DNA of 47,222 nucleotides from Nocardiopsis potens DSM 45234 (lineage in GTDB: Bacteria; Actinomycetota; Actinomycetes; Streptosporangiales; Streptosporangiaceae). Shown here in pieces: positions 16,476 through 24,168 of the stretch. How positions within the stretch are numbered: the first letter of the stretch is position 1; each line of letters begins with the position of its first letter. Made by a program: the position numbers and the translations under genes. Location of the stretch: NCBI RefSeq assembly GCF_000341105.1, contig NZ_ANBB01000071.1:1-47222 (forward strand). The letters run 5' to 3'. The notes beneath the pieces are model-generated. The model searched no databases. It was not told the origin of the DNA and was given only the letters and a program-made list of their open reading frames with translations.

Positions 16476-16491
16476 TGTGATGTACGTCACG
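16476..16491. promoter_or_regulatory. CRP/FNR-type binding site
   Basis: The sequence tgtgatgtacgtcacg matches TGTGA-N6-TCACA at nine of ten key positions. It stands out because the flanking sequence, just after an aaaaa run, is otherwise very GC-rich. It lies 310 bp upstream of carD in a 418-bp gap with no gene. The distance to carD leaves its target uncertain; an unannotated transcript may begin here. I see no other feature in 16424-16740 apart from gtacgt-rich sequence close to carD. Confidence 0.5.
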
Positions 16492-16800
16492 CTCCGGAGC
16501 GGCCTTGATCGGGCGGTCCGGGGCGTTCTTCCTTGTGCGGGGCGGAGTGTCGCCCGGCGTGTCGGGCCCTGGATCGCGGGGCCGATTCCCCGTCCGGGGC
16601 GTCACGCGGGGTGTCGGAGACCCCGCCTCCTACCGGCAAGAACTCGTCTTCACCGGGCTTTCGAGAGGGGGCGCGGACAGGTCCATGCGCCTTTGTCAAG
16701 ACCTGGAATCCGGCGCTGACCTGCGCGTACGTAAACCGAATAGGTACGTTAAGTCACAGATTCGTGGTACCCTTGTGGTAGCGGAAGGGGTACTTGTCAC

Positions 16801-17283
16801 ATGACTTTCAAGGTCGGCGACACCGTTGTCTATCCCCATCACGGGGCTGCTCGTATCGAGGCGATCGAAACTCGAACCATTAAGGGCGAGGAAAGGTCGT
16901 ACCTCGTCCTCCGGGTCGACAAGGGTGATCTTACGGTACGCGTGCCCGCCGCGAACGCCGAAGAGGTCGGCGTCCGCGACGTGGTGGGCCAGGACGGGCT
17001 GGAGCGGGTCTTCGAGGTGCTGCGCGCCCCGCACACCGAGGAGCCCACGAACTGGTCGCGGCGGTACAAGGCGAACGTCGAGAAGCTCGCCTCCGGCGAC
17101 GTGAACAAGGTCGCCGAGGTCGTCCGTGACCTTTGGCGGCGGGATAAGGAACGCGGTCTTTCCGCGGGCGAGAAGCGGATGCTCGCCAAGGCGCGGCAGA
17201 TCCTGGTGAGTGAACTCGCTCTCGCGGAAAAGACGAATGAGGACAAGGCCGAGGCCCTCCTCGATGAAGTCCTCGCGAACTGA
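16801..17283 (+). CDS. carD: CarD/CdnL-family RNA polymerase-binding transcription factor
   Basis: A 160-residue essential global regulator. The N-terminal Tudor-like RNAP-interaction domain ([20 protein letters not shown] through about residue 60) binds the RNA polymerase beta lobe. The helical C-terminal domain binds the upstream fork of the -10 element, with [17 protein letters not shown] and the Trp-containing [14 protein letters not shown]. It stabilises open complexes, notably at rRNA promoters. A ggaagggg site precedes the ATG. ispF follows 27 bp later. Confidence 0.95.
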   Translation: MTFKVGDTVVYPHHGAARIEAIETRTIKGEERSYLVLRVDKGDLTVRVPAANAEEVGVRDVVGQDGLERVFEVLRAPHTEEPTNWSRRYKANVEKLASGDVNKVAEVVRDLWRRDKERGLSAGEKRMLAKARQILVSELALAEKTNEDKAEALLDEVLAN

Positions 17284-17310
17284 CATAAGCCACGAAGAGC
17301 AACTGCATTC

Positions 17311-17790
17311 ATGCTGAAAATGCCACGGGTGGGCGTCGGTACCGACGTCCACCCTTTCATGTCGGGCCGCACCCTCTTTCTCGCCGGGCTGGAATGGCCG
17401 GGGGAGACCGGGGTGAGCGGCCACTCCGACGGCGACGTCGCGGCGCACGCCGCTTGCGACGCCCTTTTCTCCGCGTGCGCGCTGGGTGACCTCGGCGCCC
17501 AGTTCGGGACGGCCGACCCGAGATGGAAGGGCGCGTCCGGTATCGCGCTGCTGACCGAGTCCGCGGTGCGGGTCCGCGCCGCCGGGTTCGAGATCGGCAA
17601 CATCGCGGTCCAGGTGATCGGCAACCGGCCGAAGTTCGCCCCGCGCCGGGCCGAGGCGGAGAAGGCCCTCTCCGAGGCGGCCGGGGCACCGGTGACCGTC
17701 TCGGCGACCACCACCGACGGGCTCGGCCTCACCGGCCGCGGAGAGGGCATCGCCGCGGTGGCCACCGCCCTCTGCGTCCCCCTGGACTAG
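17311..17790 (+). CDS. ispF: 2-C-methyl-D-erythritol 2,4-cyclodiphosphate synthase
   Basis: A 159-residue trimeric enzyme of the MEP isoprenoid pathway that cyclises CDP-ME-2-phosphate with release of CMP. The zinc ligands are in GVGTDVHPF and [11 protein letters not shown]. The CMP-binding segment is FAPRRAEAE, and [17 protein letters not shown] is the C-terminal family signature. Two starts are possible, ATG 17311 or 17320; the first is listed. In most actinomycetes ispD lies between carD and ispF; here only 27 bp separate them, so ispD has moved or been lost from this site. Confidence 0.95.
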   Translation: MLKMPRVGVGTDVHPFMSGRTLFLAGLEWPGETGVSGHSDGDVAAHAACDALFSACALGDLGAQFGTADPRWKGASGIALLTESAVRVRAAGFEIGNIAVQVIGNRPKFAPRRAEAEKALSEAAGAPVTVSATTTDGLGLTGRGEGIAAVATALCVPLD

Positions 17791-17886
17791 CCGGAGGGCC
17801 GGCCGCCCCGTTCGGAGGTCGGCGGCACCGGCCCGTCGTCGAGCCCCGTTCCGGCGGAGAGACCGGCGCGAGGAGCCATCGGTAAA

Positions 17887-17934
17887 GCTCCGCGCGTAGC
17901 GGAAGACGCTGCTCCGCGCGCAGCGGAAGGCACT
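17887..17934. repeat. Two tandem 24-bp repeats
   Basis: The unit gctccgcgcgtagcggaaga plus cgct is followed directly by a copy with four differences. Each unit can fold on ccgc/gcgg. The pair abuts a perfect palindrome. Its purpose is unknown, perhaps part of a composite terminator after ispF. Confidence 0.7.
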
Positions 17935-17986
17935 GCTCGGTACTGCGGCCCCACCGGAGCGCTCCGGTGGGGCCGCAGTACCGAGC
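17935..17986. terminator. Perfect 52-bp palindrome between convergent genes
   Basis: The 26-base arm gctcggtactgcggccccac plus cggagc is followed with no spacer by its exact complement. It lies between the ispF stop and the stop of the minus-strand membrane protein at 17997, so a bidirectional terminator is the simplest reading. Confidence 0.8.
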
Positions 17987-17996
17987 GGCGCGCGGG

Positions 17997-19673
17997 TCAG
18001 GCGCGGTCGTCCTCGGGGGCGTCGGGCGGCGTGGGGCCGCTGCGGACGCGGCTGTTGGGCGGGGCCTCCGGCGCCGGCGGGAAGCCGCGCATCGGCGGCC
18101 GGCGCGGCTTGAGGACCATCGGCCGCTTGGGCAGCCTGCGGGCCTGCGGGGGGTCGGCGACCACCCGGGTCGAGGCGTCCGGGGGCGGCGGCGCGGCCGC
18201 CTCGGCCTGCACCGGTCCGGCCCCCTCAGCGGCCTCCCGGCCGCCCGCGGCGGCCTCGTCGCTGGTCGGGTCGTCCTCGGCGAGCAGGTGCACGAAGCCG
18301 TCGTCCGCTCCGTCCTCGGACGGGCCGCCCGCCTCGGCCGAGGCGGGGACCGGGGGCGGGCCGAGGCTCTCCGCGGCCAGCCGGATCGCGCTCTCGCCGG
18401 TCTCCGGGTCGCGGCGGGGCAGCGGCGGCCGCTCTCCCTCGGGGGACGCGGCGGGCTCCGGCTCCGCGCCTTCCTCCTCCGCCCCTTCTTCCTCTTCTTC
18501 GGCGGACGGCGGGCGGAGCGGTACGGTCGGCGCGGTGATCACCGACGGCCCGGCGGCCGCCTCGGCCGCCTCGCCGCCGGGGACCGGTGCGGCCCGGTCC
18601 TCGCGGTCCTCCCCGCCCCGGTCGCCCTCCTCCGGCTCTGCGGCCGCTGCGGCCGCTTCCTCGGCGCCCTCGGCGCGGTCCGGCCCGCCGACAGGCTCCT
18701 CCGGCTCCGGGAGCGGTTCGGCCTCCGGAACCGGGGCCGGCTCCTCCGCCTCCTCCCGGGGCTCCGTCTCACGGGACTCCGCCCTGCGGGGCTCGGACCC
18801 GGTGCGGGCCGGTTCCTCCGCCCCGCTCGGGTGTCCGGCGCCGGGCGCCTCCGCGCGAGCCCCGGCGTCCTCCCGGTCCTCCCCGGCGGGGGCGGCGGGC
18901 TCCTCGCGGGGGGCGGGCGGCGCCTCGGCCGGGTGCAGCACCCGGACGGTGGGCACCGGGTCGGTGTCCGGCTCCTCCTCCGGGGGCTCGGAGGGGAGCG
19001 GCCGCGCGCCGGCGCGCGGCCACAGCAGCGTGGCGGTCTTCTCCGCCGGCGGCTCCGGGGCGGGCTCCGCGGCCTCGGGTCCGGCTTCGGGCCCCGATTC
19101 GGGCCCGGCGCCGGTGCGCTCCTCGGCGCGGACCGCGGTGCCCGCGGGCAGCGGGGCGGTCCGCTCCTCGGGGCGGGGGGCCGGGCGCGGTGCGCGGCGC
19201 CGCTCGGGCAGCTCGCCGTGGAGGTGCCGCCAGACCCGGACGAACAGCAGGAACGCGAAGAGCAGGGCGATCCACGGGGCGGCGGCGACCACCACCAGGG
19301 CGACGGCGTCCACCAGCCGCTGGTCGCTGGCGCGCAGCGCGCTCGCGCCCGCGGCGATCAGGATCAGCACCAGGATCAGGCCGTCGACCTGCAGCCGGTG
19401 CACTCTCGGGGCGGCGCGCAGCACGAAGCTCGCCCAGAACGCGAGCAGCAGCAGGAGGGTGAAGACCGCCGGGTACAGGTGCGCGTACGGATCCTCCGCC
19501 CCGCCCTGCACGGCGATCTGGTAGATGCCGTTGTAGGAGAGGACGACGGCGCACGCGGCGATCACCAGGACGCCGACTCCGGACAGCAGGATCGCTACCG
19601 CCCTGGACCCGCCGCCCTCGCGGGCGGGTCGCGTCCCGGTGCGCGGAGGAGAGGAGGAGGGTTTCACGGCCAT
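17997..19673 (-). CDS. Four-helix membrane protein with long acidic Pro/Glu-rich cytoplasmic tail (DUF2637-like)
   Basis: A 558-residue protein. Residues about 25-160 hold four hydrophobic helices, with SYNGIYQIAVQ after the first and LYPAVFTLLLLLAFWASFVL in the second. This is reminiscent of the DUF2637/SpdB-like membrane family, though I am not certain of the match. Residues about 170-558 are a low-complexity region rich in Glu, Pro, Ala and Arg with no fold visible, ending in a basic Pro/Arg segment. The ATG at 19673 has no ribosome site and is probably leaderless. The gene lies between ispF and cysS, divergent from cysS. Its role is unknown. Confidence 0.7.
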   Translation of the reverse strand: MAVKPSSSPPRTGTRPAREGGGSRAVAILLSGVGVLVIAACAVVLSYNGIYQIAVQGGAEDPYAHLYPAVFTLLLLLAFWASFVLRAAPRVHRLQVDGLILVLILIAAGASALRASDQRLVDAVALVVVAAAPWIALLFAFLLFVRVWRHLHGELPERRRAPRPAPRPEERTAPLPAGTAVRAEERTGAGPESGPEAGPEAAEPAPEPPAEKTATLLWPRAGARPLPSEPPEEEPDTDPVPTVRVLHPAEAPPAPREEPAAPAGEDREDAGARAEAPGAGHPSGAEEPARTGSEPRRAESRETEPREEAEEPAPVPEAEPLPEPEEPVGGPDRAEGAEEAAAAAAEPEEGDRGGEDREDRAAPVPGGEAAEAAAGPSVITAPTVPLRPPSAEEEEEGAEEEGAEPEPAASPEGERPPLPRRDPETGESAIRLAAESLGPPPVPASAEAGGPSEDGADDGFVHLLAEDDPTSDEAAAGGREAAEGAGPVQAEAAAPPPPDASTRVVADPPQARRLPKRPMVLKPRRPPMRGFPPAPEAPPNSRVRSGPTPPDAPEDDRA

Positions 19674-19827
19674 GGTGGTCGGAAGCGTAGCCCAGCAAAG
19701 GCGGCGAACACGAGGAACGACGCGAAAACGGCCGTAACCCGCCGTGGCCGCGCGGAATACGGAAGTGATTCCGGACGACCTTTTCCAAGCGGCCCCGGGG
19801 GAGCGGGAAACGGCTACCCTGGGGGAC

Positions 19828-21228
19828 GTGAGTCTGCGCTTTTACGACACCAGGTCCAGGCAGGTCAGCGATTTCACCCCGCTCACCGAAGGGTGTGCCT
19901 CGCTGTACCTGTGTGGTGCCACGGTGCAGGCTCCGCCGCATATCGGCCACATCAGGTCCGGTGTGAACTTCGACATCCTCCGCAGGTGGCTCACCTACCG
20001 GGGGTACGAGGTCACGCTCTGCCGCAACGTCACCGATATCGACGACAAGATCATCAACGTCGCCCGCGCCGAGAACGTGCACTGGTGGGCGGTGGCCGAG
20101 CGCAACCAGCGCGCGTTCACCTCCGCCTACGACGCGCTGGGCTGCCTGCCGCCGTCGGTGGAGCCGCGCGCCACCGGGCACGTCCCGGAGATGGTGGAGC
20201 TGATGCGCCGCCTGATCGACCGCGGCCACGCCTACCCGGCCGGGGACGGCTCCGGCGACGTCTACTTCGACGTGCTCTCGCACCCCGCCTACGGGGAGCT
20301 GTCCGGGCAGCGCGTCGACCAGATGCGCGACCCCAAGGACGCCGACGGCGCCAAGCGCGACCCCCGCGACTTCGCCCTGTGGAAGGGCGCCAAGCCGGGG
20401 GAGCCCAGCTGGGAGACGCCGTGGGGGCGGGGCCGGCCGGGCTGGCACCTGGAGTGCTCGGCCATGGCCACCAAGTACCTCGGCTCCTCCTTCGACGTCC
20501 ACGGCGGCGGACTGGACCTCGTCTTCCCGCACCACGAGAACGAGCTCGCCCAGTCCAGGGCGGCCGGCGACGGCTTCGCCCGGTACTGGATGCACAACGG
20601 GCTGCTCACCCTCGGCGGCGAGAAGATGAGCAAGTCCCTGGGCAACTCGCTGCTGATCAGCGAGATGGTGCGCCGGGTCCGCCCGGTGGAGCTCCGCTAC
20701 TACCTGGGGCAGGCGCACTACCGCTCCGCGCTGGACTACTCCGAGGAGGCGCTGCGCGAGGCGGCCTCGGCCTACCAGCGGATCGAGGGGTTCCTCACCC
20801 GCGCGGCGGAGCTCACCGGCCCGGTCCGGCCGGCGCCCCGGGTGCCGGACGCGTTCGCCTCCGCCCTCGACGACGACCTCGGCGTCGCCCAGGGGCTGGC
20901 GGTCGTGCACGGCCACGTCCGGGACGGCAACACCGCCCTGAGCGAGGGGCGCAAGGAGCGCGCCGCCGAGCTCGCCGCCGAGCTCCGCGCCATGCTGGCG
21001 GTGCTCGGCCTCGACCCGGGGTCCGAGCAGTGGGCCGCCGAGGGCGACGGGGCGGGCCTGCGCGACGTGGTCGACGCGCTGGTCTCGGTCGCCCTGGAGG
21101 AGCGCCAGTCCGCCCGCGGCCGGAAGGACTACGCCGCCGCCGACCGGATCCGCGACCGGCTCACCGCGGCGGGGATCACCGTGGAGGACACCCCGAACGG
21201 GCCCCGCTGGGAGCTGCGCCGCGACTGA
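19828..21228 (+). CDS. cysS: Cysteinyl-tRNA synthetase
   Basis: A 466-residue class I synthetase. The HIGH motif is [10 protein letters not shown] and KMSKS is [11 protein letters not shown]. The zinc-site Cys in LYLCGATVQ, with the Cys of LECSAMA and His/Glu of [10 protein letters not shown], is present. The C-terminal DALR-type helical domain ends in [15 protein letters not shown]. The GTG at 19828 gives VSLRFYDT and matches the usual actinobacterial start; taccct at 19815-19820 followed by gggggac fits a near-leaderless promoter. The open frame extends to a GTG at 19744, but those 28 residues lack family resemblance. Confidence 0.96.
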   Translation: MSLRFYDTRSRQVSDFTPLTEGCASLYLCGATVQAPPHIGHIRSGVNFDILRRWLTYRGYEVTLCRNVTDIDDKIINVARAENVHWWAVAERNQRAFTSAYDALGCLPPSVEPRATGHVPEMVELMRRLIDRGHAYPAGDGSGDVYFDVLSHPAYGELSGQRVDQMRDPKDADGAKRDPRDFALWKGAKPGEPSWETPWGRGRPGWHLECSAMATKYLGSSFDVHGGGLDLVFPHHENELAQSRAAGDGFARYWMHNGLLTLGGEKMSKSLGNSLLISEMVRRVRPVELRYYLGQAHYRSALDYSEEALREAASAYQRIEGFLTRAAELTGPVRPAPRVPDAFASALDDDLGVAQGLAVVHGHVRDGNTALSEGRKERAAELAAELRAMLAVLGLDPGSEQWAAEGDGAGLRDVVDALVSVALEERQSARGRKDYAAADRIRDRLTAAGITVEDTPNGPRWELRRD

Positions 21229-21233
21229 CCGCC

Positions 21234-21265
21234 CGGGCCCGCCCGCACCCGCGCGGGCGGGCCCG
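21234..21265 (+). terminator. Hairpin after cysS
   Basis: The stem cgggcccgcccgc pairs perfectly with gcgggcgggcccg across a six-base loop, starting six bases after the cysS stop. rlmB begins 130 bp further on, so this may attenuate rather than fully stop read-through. Confidence 0.7.
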
Positions 21266-21395
21266 CGCCGGCACCGGCGCACCGGGTCCTCCGGGGCGCC
21301 TATCATCGCAGTCTGGAATACGTATCGTTCCCGAGATCAACGCGGATTCGCCGCAGGCATGCGCGCACGGGACCAACGGGGGAGGGACGGCGGTC

Positions 21396-22364
21396 ATGCC
21401 GGCGAAGAAGAACAAGAAGGGCCCGACCAAGGGCAGCGGGGGCAAGAACCGCCGCTCGCTCGAAGGCAAGAAGGGCACCCTGCCGGCGTCCGAGCGGCAC
21501 TGGTACTCGGACAAGAAGCGCAGGACCGCCGACCGGGGCGAGGCCCCGCAGCAGCAGCGGCCCGAGCGCGCGTCCTCCGGCCGCACCGGGGAGAGCCCGC
21601 GCGGCCGCGGCGAGCTGCTCGTCGGCCGCAACCCGGTGCTGGAGGCGCTGCGCGCCGGCATGCCGGCCACCCGGCTGTTCCTCGCCAACAGCCTGGAGCA
21701 GGACGTCCGGGTGAACGAGGCGGCGAAGCTGGCCGGCGACGCCGGCCTGGAGATCAGCGAGGTCCCCCGGGCCGAGCTGGACCGCCGCTGCGACAGCAAC
21801 GGCCTGCCCGGCGCCGCCCACCAGGGCATCGCCCTGCAGGTGCGGCCGTACCGGTACTGGAGCGCCGAGGACCTGCTCGACGCGGCGAAGCGGTCCGAGA
21901 CGACCCCGCTCATCGTCGCCCTGGACGGCGTCACCGACCCGCACAACCTGGGCGCCATCGCCCGCTCCGCGGCGGCGTTCGGCGCGCACGGCATCCTCAT
22001 CCCGGAGCGCCGCTCCGCCGGCGTCACCATGGCCGCCTGGAAGACCTCGGCCGGCACCCTGGCCCGCCTCCCGGTCGCCCAGGCCGTCAACCTCACCCGG
22101 GCGCTGGAGGCCTACAAGCAGGAGGGCCTGTTCACCGTCGGCCTGGACGCCGGCGGCGACACCCGCCTGGACGAGATCGCCTTCGCCTCCGACCCCCTGG
22201 TCGTGGTGGTCGGCTCCGAGGGCAAGGGCCTGTCCCGCCTGGTCCGCGAGGCCTGCGACAGCATCGCCTCCATCCCGATCAGCGGCGCCGAGTCCCTGAA
22301 CGCCTCGGTCGCCGCCGGCGTCTCCCTCTACGAGGTGGCCCGCCGCCGCACACCCGCACGGTAG
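21396..22364 (+). CDS. rlmB: 23S rRNA (guanosine-2'-O)-methyltransferase, TrmH family
   Basis: A 322-residue SPOUT methyltransferase that modifies a guanosine of 23S rRNA. A basic, Lys-rich N-terminal extension of about 65 residues (MPAKKNKKGPTKGSGGKN) typical of actinobacterial members binds RNA. The substrate-binding domain starts at GELLVGRNPVLEALRAG. The SPOUT knot shows DGVTDPHNLGAIARSAAAFG, VVVGSEGKGLS and SGAESLNASVAAGVSLYE. A ggaggg site precedes ATG 21396. The cysS-rlmB-tRNA-Thr order is conserved in the phylum. Confidence 0.95.
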   Translation: MPAKKNKKGPTKGSGGKNRRSLEGKKGTLPASERHWYSDKKRRTADRGEAPQQQRPERASSGRTGESPRGRGELLVGRNPVLEALRAGMPATRLFLANSLEQDVRVNEAAKLAGDAGLEISEVPRAELDRRCDSNGLPGAAHQGIALQVRPYRYWSAEDLLDAAKRSETTPLIVALDGVTDPHNLGAIARSAAAFGAHGILIPERRSAGVTMAAWKTSAGTLARLPVAQAVNLTRALEAYKQEGLFTVGLDAGGDTRLDEIAFASDPLVVVVGSEGKGLSRLVREACDSIASIPISGAESLNASVAAGVSLYEVARRRTPAR

Positions 22365-22405
22365 CCGGAACCGGTACCATGCGACTGGGTGTCCCCCGGA
22401 CACCG

Positions 22406-22478
22406 GCCGGTGTAGCTCAATTGGCAGAGCAATCGCCTTGTAAGCGATAGGTTAGGGGTTCAAGTCCCCTCACCGGCT
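22406..22478 (+). tRNA. tRNA-Thr (anticodon UGU)
   Basis: A 73-base cloverleaf: acceptor gccggtg/caccggc with discriminator T, D arm gctc/gagc, anticodon stem atcgc/gcgat closing the loop cttgtaa with anticodon TGT, and T arm agggg-ttcaagt-cccct. CCA is not encoded. It reads ACA codons. Confidence 0.95.
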
Positions 22479-22950
22479 CTCAGCAAGGCTGACCTGGGAA
22501 AACGCTCTGGCGGCAGATGGAATCCGTCGGCGGGAGCGCTTCCAGAGGTATCGCCCATGCCGTCCAAGGGAGTCCGCAGGGGCCCGCGCGCATTCGACGT
22601 CGGGCCCCGGTGTCCCCTCACCGACCCGTTCACGCCGGACCTCCGGGCGCCCGGTGGCGATTTAGCGCGAGGGTCTCTCCCGGTTTCCGGGTGAGTGCTT
22701 CTCCCGCAGTGGACGGAGCCGTGCTGCGATCGCCGCTCCCGGCCGTCCCGGGAATCCGCATTCCGCGTCCTCCCGGTGCTCTGAAGGAAAAGCCGAATTC
22801 CCTCGGATCTTCGAATGCGGATTCGCGGCCGGCTCGGATGCCCGGCCATTGAGGCGGCCCCGGCGGTTCCGCTTTTCGAGTTCCGTGGGAGCCGGATCCG
22901 CTCCGGTCGGGCCGCTGTGCACTCCCGGACGGCGGGTCCGCGGGCGCGGA
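22479..22950. other. Gene-free stretch after the tRNA
   Basis: About 470 bases of lower GC than the surroundings. No frame has protein character. A loose inverted repeat gctctgg/ccagag lies at about 22505-22556. The 12-mer gtcccctcaccg, identical to the tRNA 3' region (22465-22476), recurs at 22612-22623. No integrase or transposase is seen. It might be a remnant of an element that once used the tRNA as a target, but evidence is slight. Confidence 0.35.
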
Positions 22951-23892
22951 TCACGCGGCGGCGAGCACCACGGCGACCGAGCGGTCCGGGGTCGGGATCT
23001 CGCGGGCGGAGCGCAGGCCGGCGGCGGTGAGCCGTTCGGCCAGCTCCTCCGGGGGCCAGGGGGTGACGTTGCGGCGGGACATCCGCCAGCGGAGCACGGC
23101 GTCCCGCACCGCGCGGGGGCCGGTGTCCTCGGGGGCGAGCTGCGGGGCGGAGCGCAGCGCGGTGGCCGCGATCAGCCTGCCGCCGGGGCGCAGCGCCGCC
23201 GCGACCCGGGGCAGGGCGGCCGCGGCGGCCTCCGGGGAGAGCACCGCCAGCGGCAGCCACACCAGGTCGTAGGCGTCCTCCTCGATGAGGTCGGCGACGT
23301 CCTGCAGGCGCGGTTCGACCCGGTCGCGCACCCCCCGCTCGGCCAGGTGCCGCTCGGCCAGCCGGAGCATCCGCGGGTCGGTGTCGAGGCCGACGGCCCG
23401 GCCGCCGGGGACCCGCTCCACCAGCGCGGCCGCGACGCCGCCCACCCCGGTCCCGACGTCGAGCAGCACCGCACCGGGGCGGAGCAGCAGGTCGGCGAGG
23501 CCCGGGTCGTGCCGGGCGGCGAGGTCCAGCAGGCCGCTCACCCGCTCGCCGGACGCCCTCCCTTCGGCGAGCAGCACCTCGTCGCCGTCGGCCGGCTCCT
23601 CGACGGCGCCCTCGGCGGCGTCCGCGGCCAGCCGGAGCAACCGGGCGGTGCGGCCGGGGAGCGCCCCCGCGTCGGGCCGGGCGCGCAGCGCCGCGCGGTA
23701 CTCGTCCCGCAGCCGCCACCCGGACGCGGTCCGCTCGGCGAAGCCGGCGGCGCCGAGCAGCGCGCCGTGCTCCTCGGAGAGGCCGGCGCCGGAGCGCTCG
23801 GCGGAGACCGCGGAGGCCAGGGCCGCCAGCGTCCACGCCTCGCCGACCAGCGCGTCGATCCGGGAGAACAGGTCGGTTCCGGGGGTCGCCAT
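22951..23892 (-). CDS. SAM-dependent methyltransferase next to a YcaO gene
   Basis: A 313-residue class I methyltransferase. Residues 1-80 are helical and resemble the winged-helix/dimerisation part of O-methyltransferases (FSRIDALVGEAWTLAALASA, GLSEEHGALLGAAGFAE). The Rossmann core has LLDVGTGVGGVAAAL with the SAM glycine loop, GLDTDPRML for the ribose, and a late SRRNVTPWPPEELAERL. The ATG at 23892 has no Shine-Dalgarno and may be leaderless. It is divergent from the small ORF and YcaO gene across 165 bp, which suggests that it modifies the same product. Acceptor is unknown. Confidence 0.8.
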   Translation of the reverse strand: MATPGTDLFSRIDALVGEAWTLAALASAVSAERSGAGLSEEHGALLGAAGFAERTASGWRLRDEYRAALRARPDAGALPGRTARLLRLAADAAEGAVEEPADGDEVLLAEGRASGERVSGLLDLAARHDPGLADLLLRPGAVLLDVGTGVGGVAAALVERVPGGRAVGLDTDPRMLRLAERHLAERGVRDRVEPRLQDVADLIEEDAYDLVWLPLAVLSPEAAAAALPRVAAALRPGGRLIAATALRSAPQLAPEDTGPRAVRDAVLRWRMSRRNVTPWPPEELAERLTAAGLRSAREIPTPDRSVAVVLAAA

Positions 23893-23973
23893 GGCGCGAG
23901 TCTGCCAGGCCGGGGGCGGAAAGGCACGGCGGTGAGCGGGCGGGCACCCGGCGTATTCCCCGCGCCGGACCCG

Positions 23974-24003
23974 GTGACAGTCCCCGGAGGCCTGCTGTAG
24001 AAA
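23974..24003 (+). promoter_or_regulatory. Candidate promoter of the small ORF / YcaO unit
   Basis: gtgaca and tagaaa hexamers lie 18 bases apart, near the housekeeping consensus. Transcription would begin near 24010. The leader would open with a small hairpin, gtgcggc/gccgcac at 24011-24028, ahead of the aaggagg ribosome site. Confidence 0.5.
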
Positions 24004-24057
24004 GGCTCGGGTGCGGCGCCCGCCGCACGCCCGCTCTCCTGCGCGAAGGAGGTTCCC

Positions 24058-24168
24058 ATGGCATGCGCCGGGTACGACCTGACGGTTTCGGTGGACCACG
24101 TGGAGGACGTCGAACTGCTGGTCGACGAGCTGGACGAGGCGACCGCAGCGGAGTCCGTTGAGGTCTGA
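24058..24168 (+). CDS. 36-residue peptide, candidate RiPP precursor
   Basis: The ORF has a near-perfect aaggaggt Shine-Dalgarno five to six bases before its ATG, the strongest on this side of the window. The peptide starts MACAGYDLTVSVDH and continues with an acidic, Leu/Val-rich segment (EDVELLVDELDEATAAESVEV would be one amphipathic helix, given here in part). Cys3 is the only cysteine; there is no Cys/Ser/Thr-rich C-terminal core. Its last 11 bases overlap the TTG start of the YcaO gene, so translation is coupled. Either it is a precursor with an N-terminal core and C-terminal follower, as in bottromycin, or it is only a leader ORF. Codon use suits a real gene. Confidence 0.6.
   Translation: MACAGYDLTVSVDHVEDVELLVDELDEATAAESVEV

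Noticed and set aside
16700-16800. SigR promoter for carD
   Set aside because: A ggaat is present but no gtt lies at 18-19 bases; no clear housekeeping pair either, so no promoter is annotated.
16505-16804. 99-codon plus-strand frame before carD
   Set aside because: Composition does not look like protein, it overlaps the carD promoter area and lacks a ribosome site.
19744-19827. Longer cysS N-terminus from GTG 19744
   Set aside because: The extra 28 residues have no family resemblance; GTG 19828 gives the usual start and has a promoter-like taccct just upstream.
17967-21395. Very long plus-strand frame running across the acidic-tail gene and cysS into rlmB
   Set aside because: It is antisense or out of frame to well supported genes (the membrane protein and cysS); only its last 322 codons, rlmB, are real.
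22662-22922. Minus-strand 86-codon frame after the tRNA
   Set aside because: GTG start with the ribosome site touching it, no third-position GC bias and no protein character; treated as non-coding.
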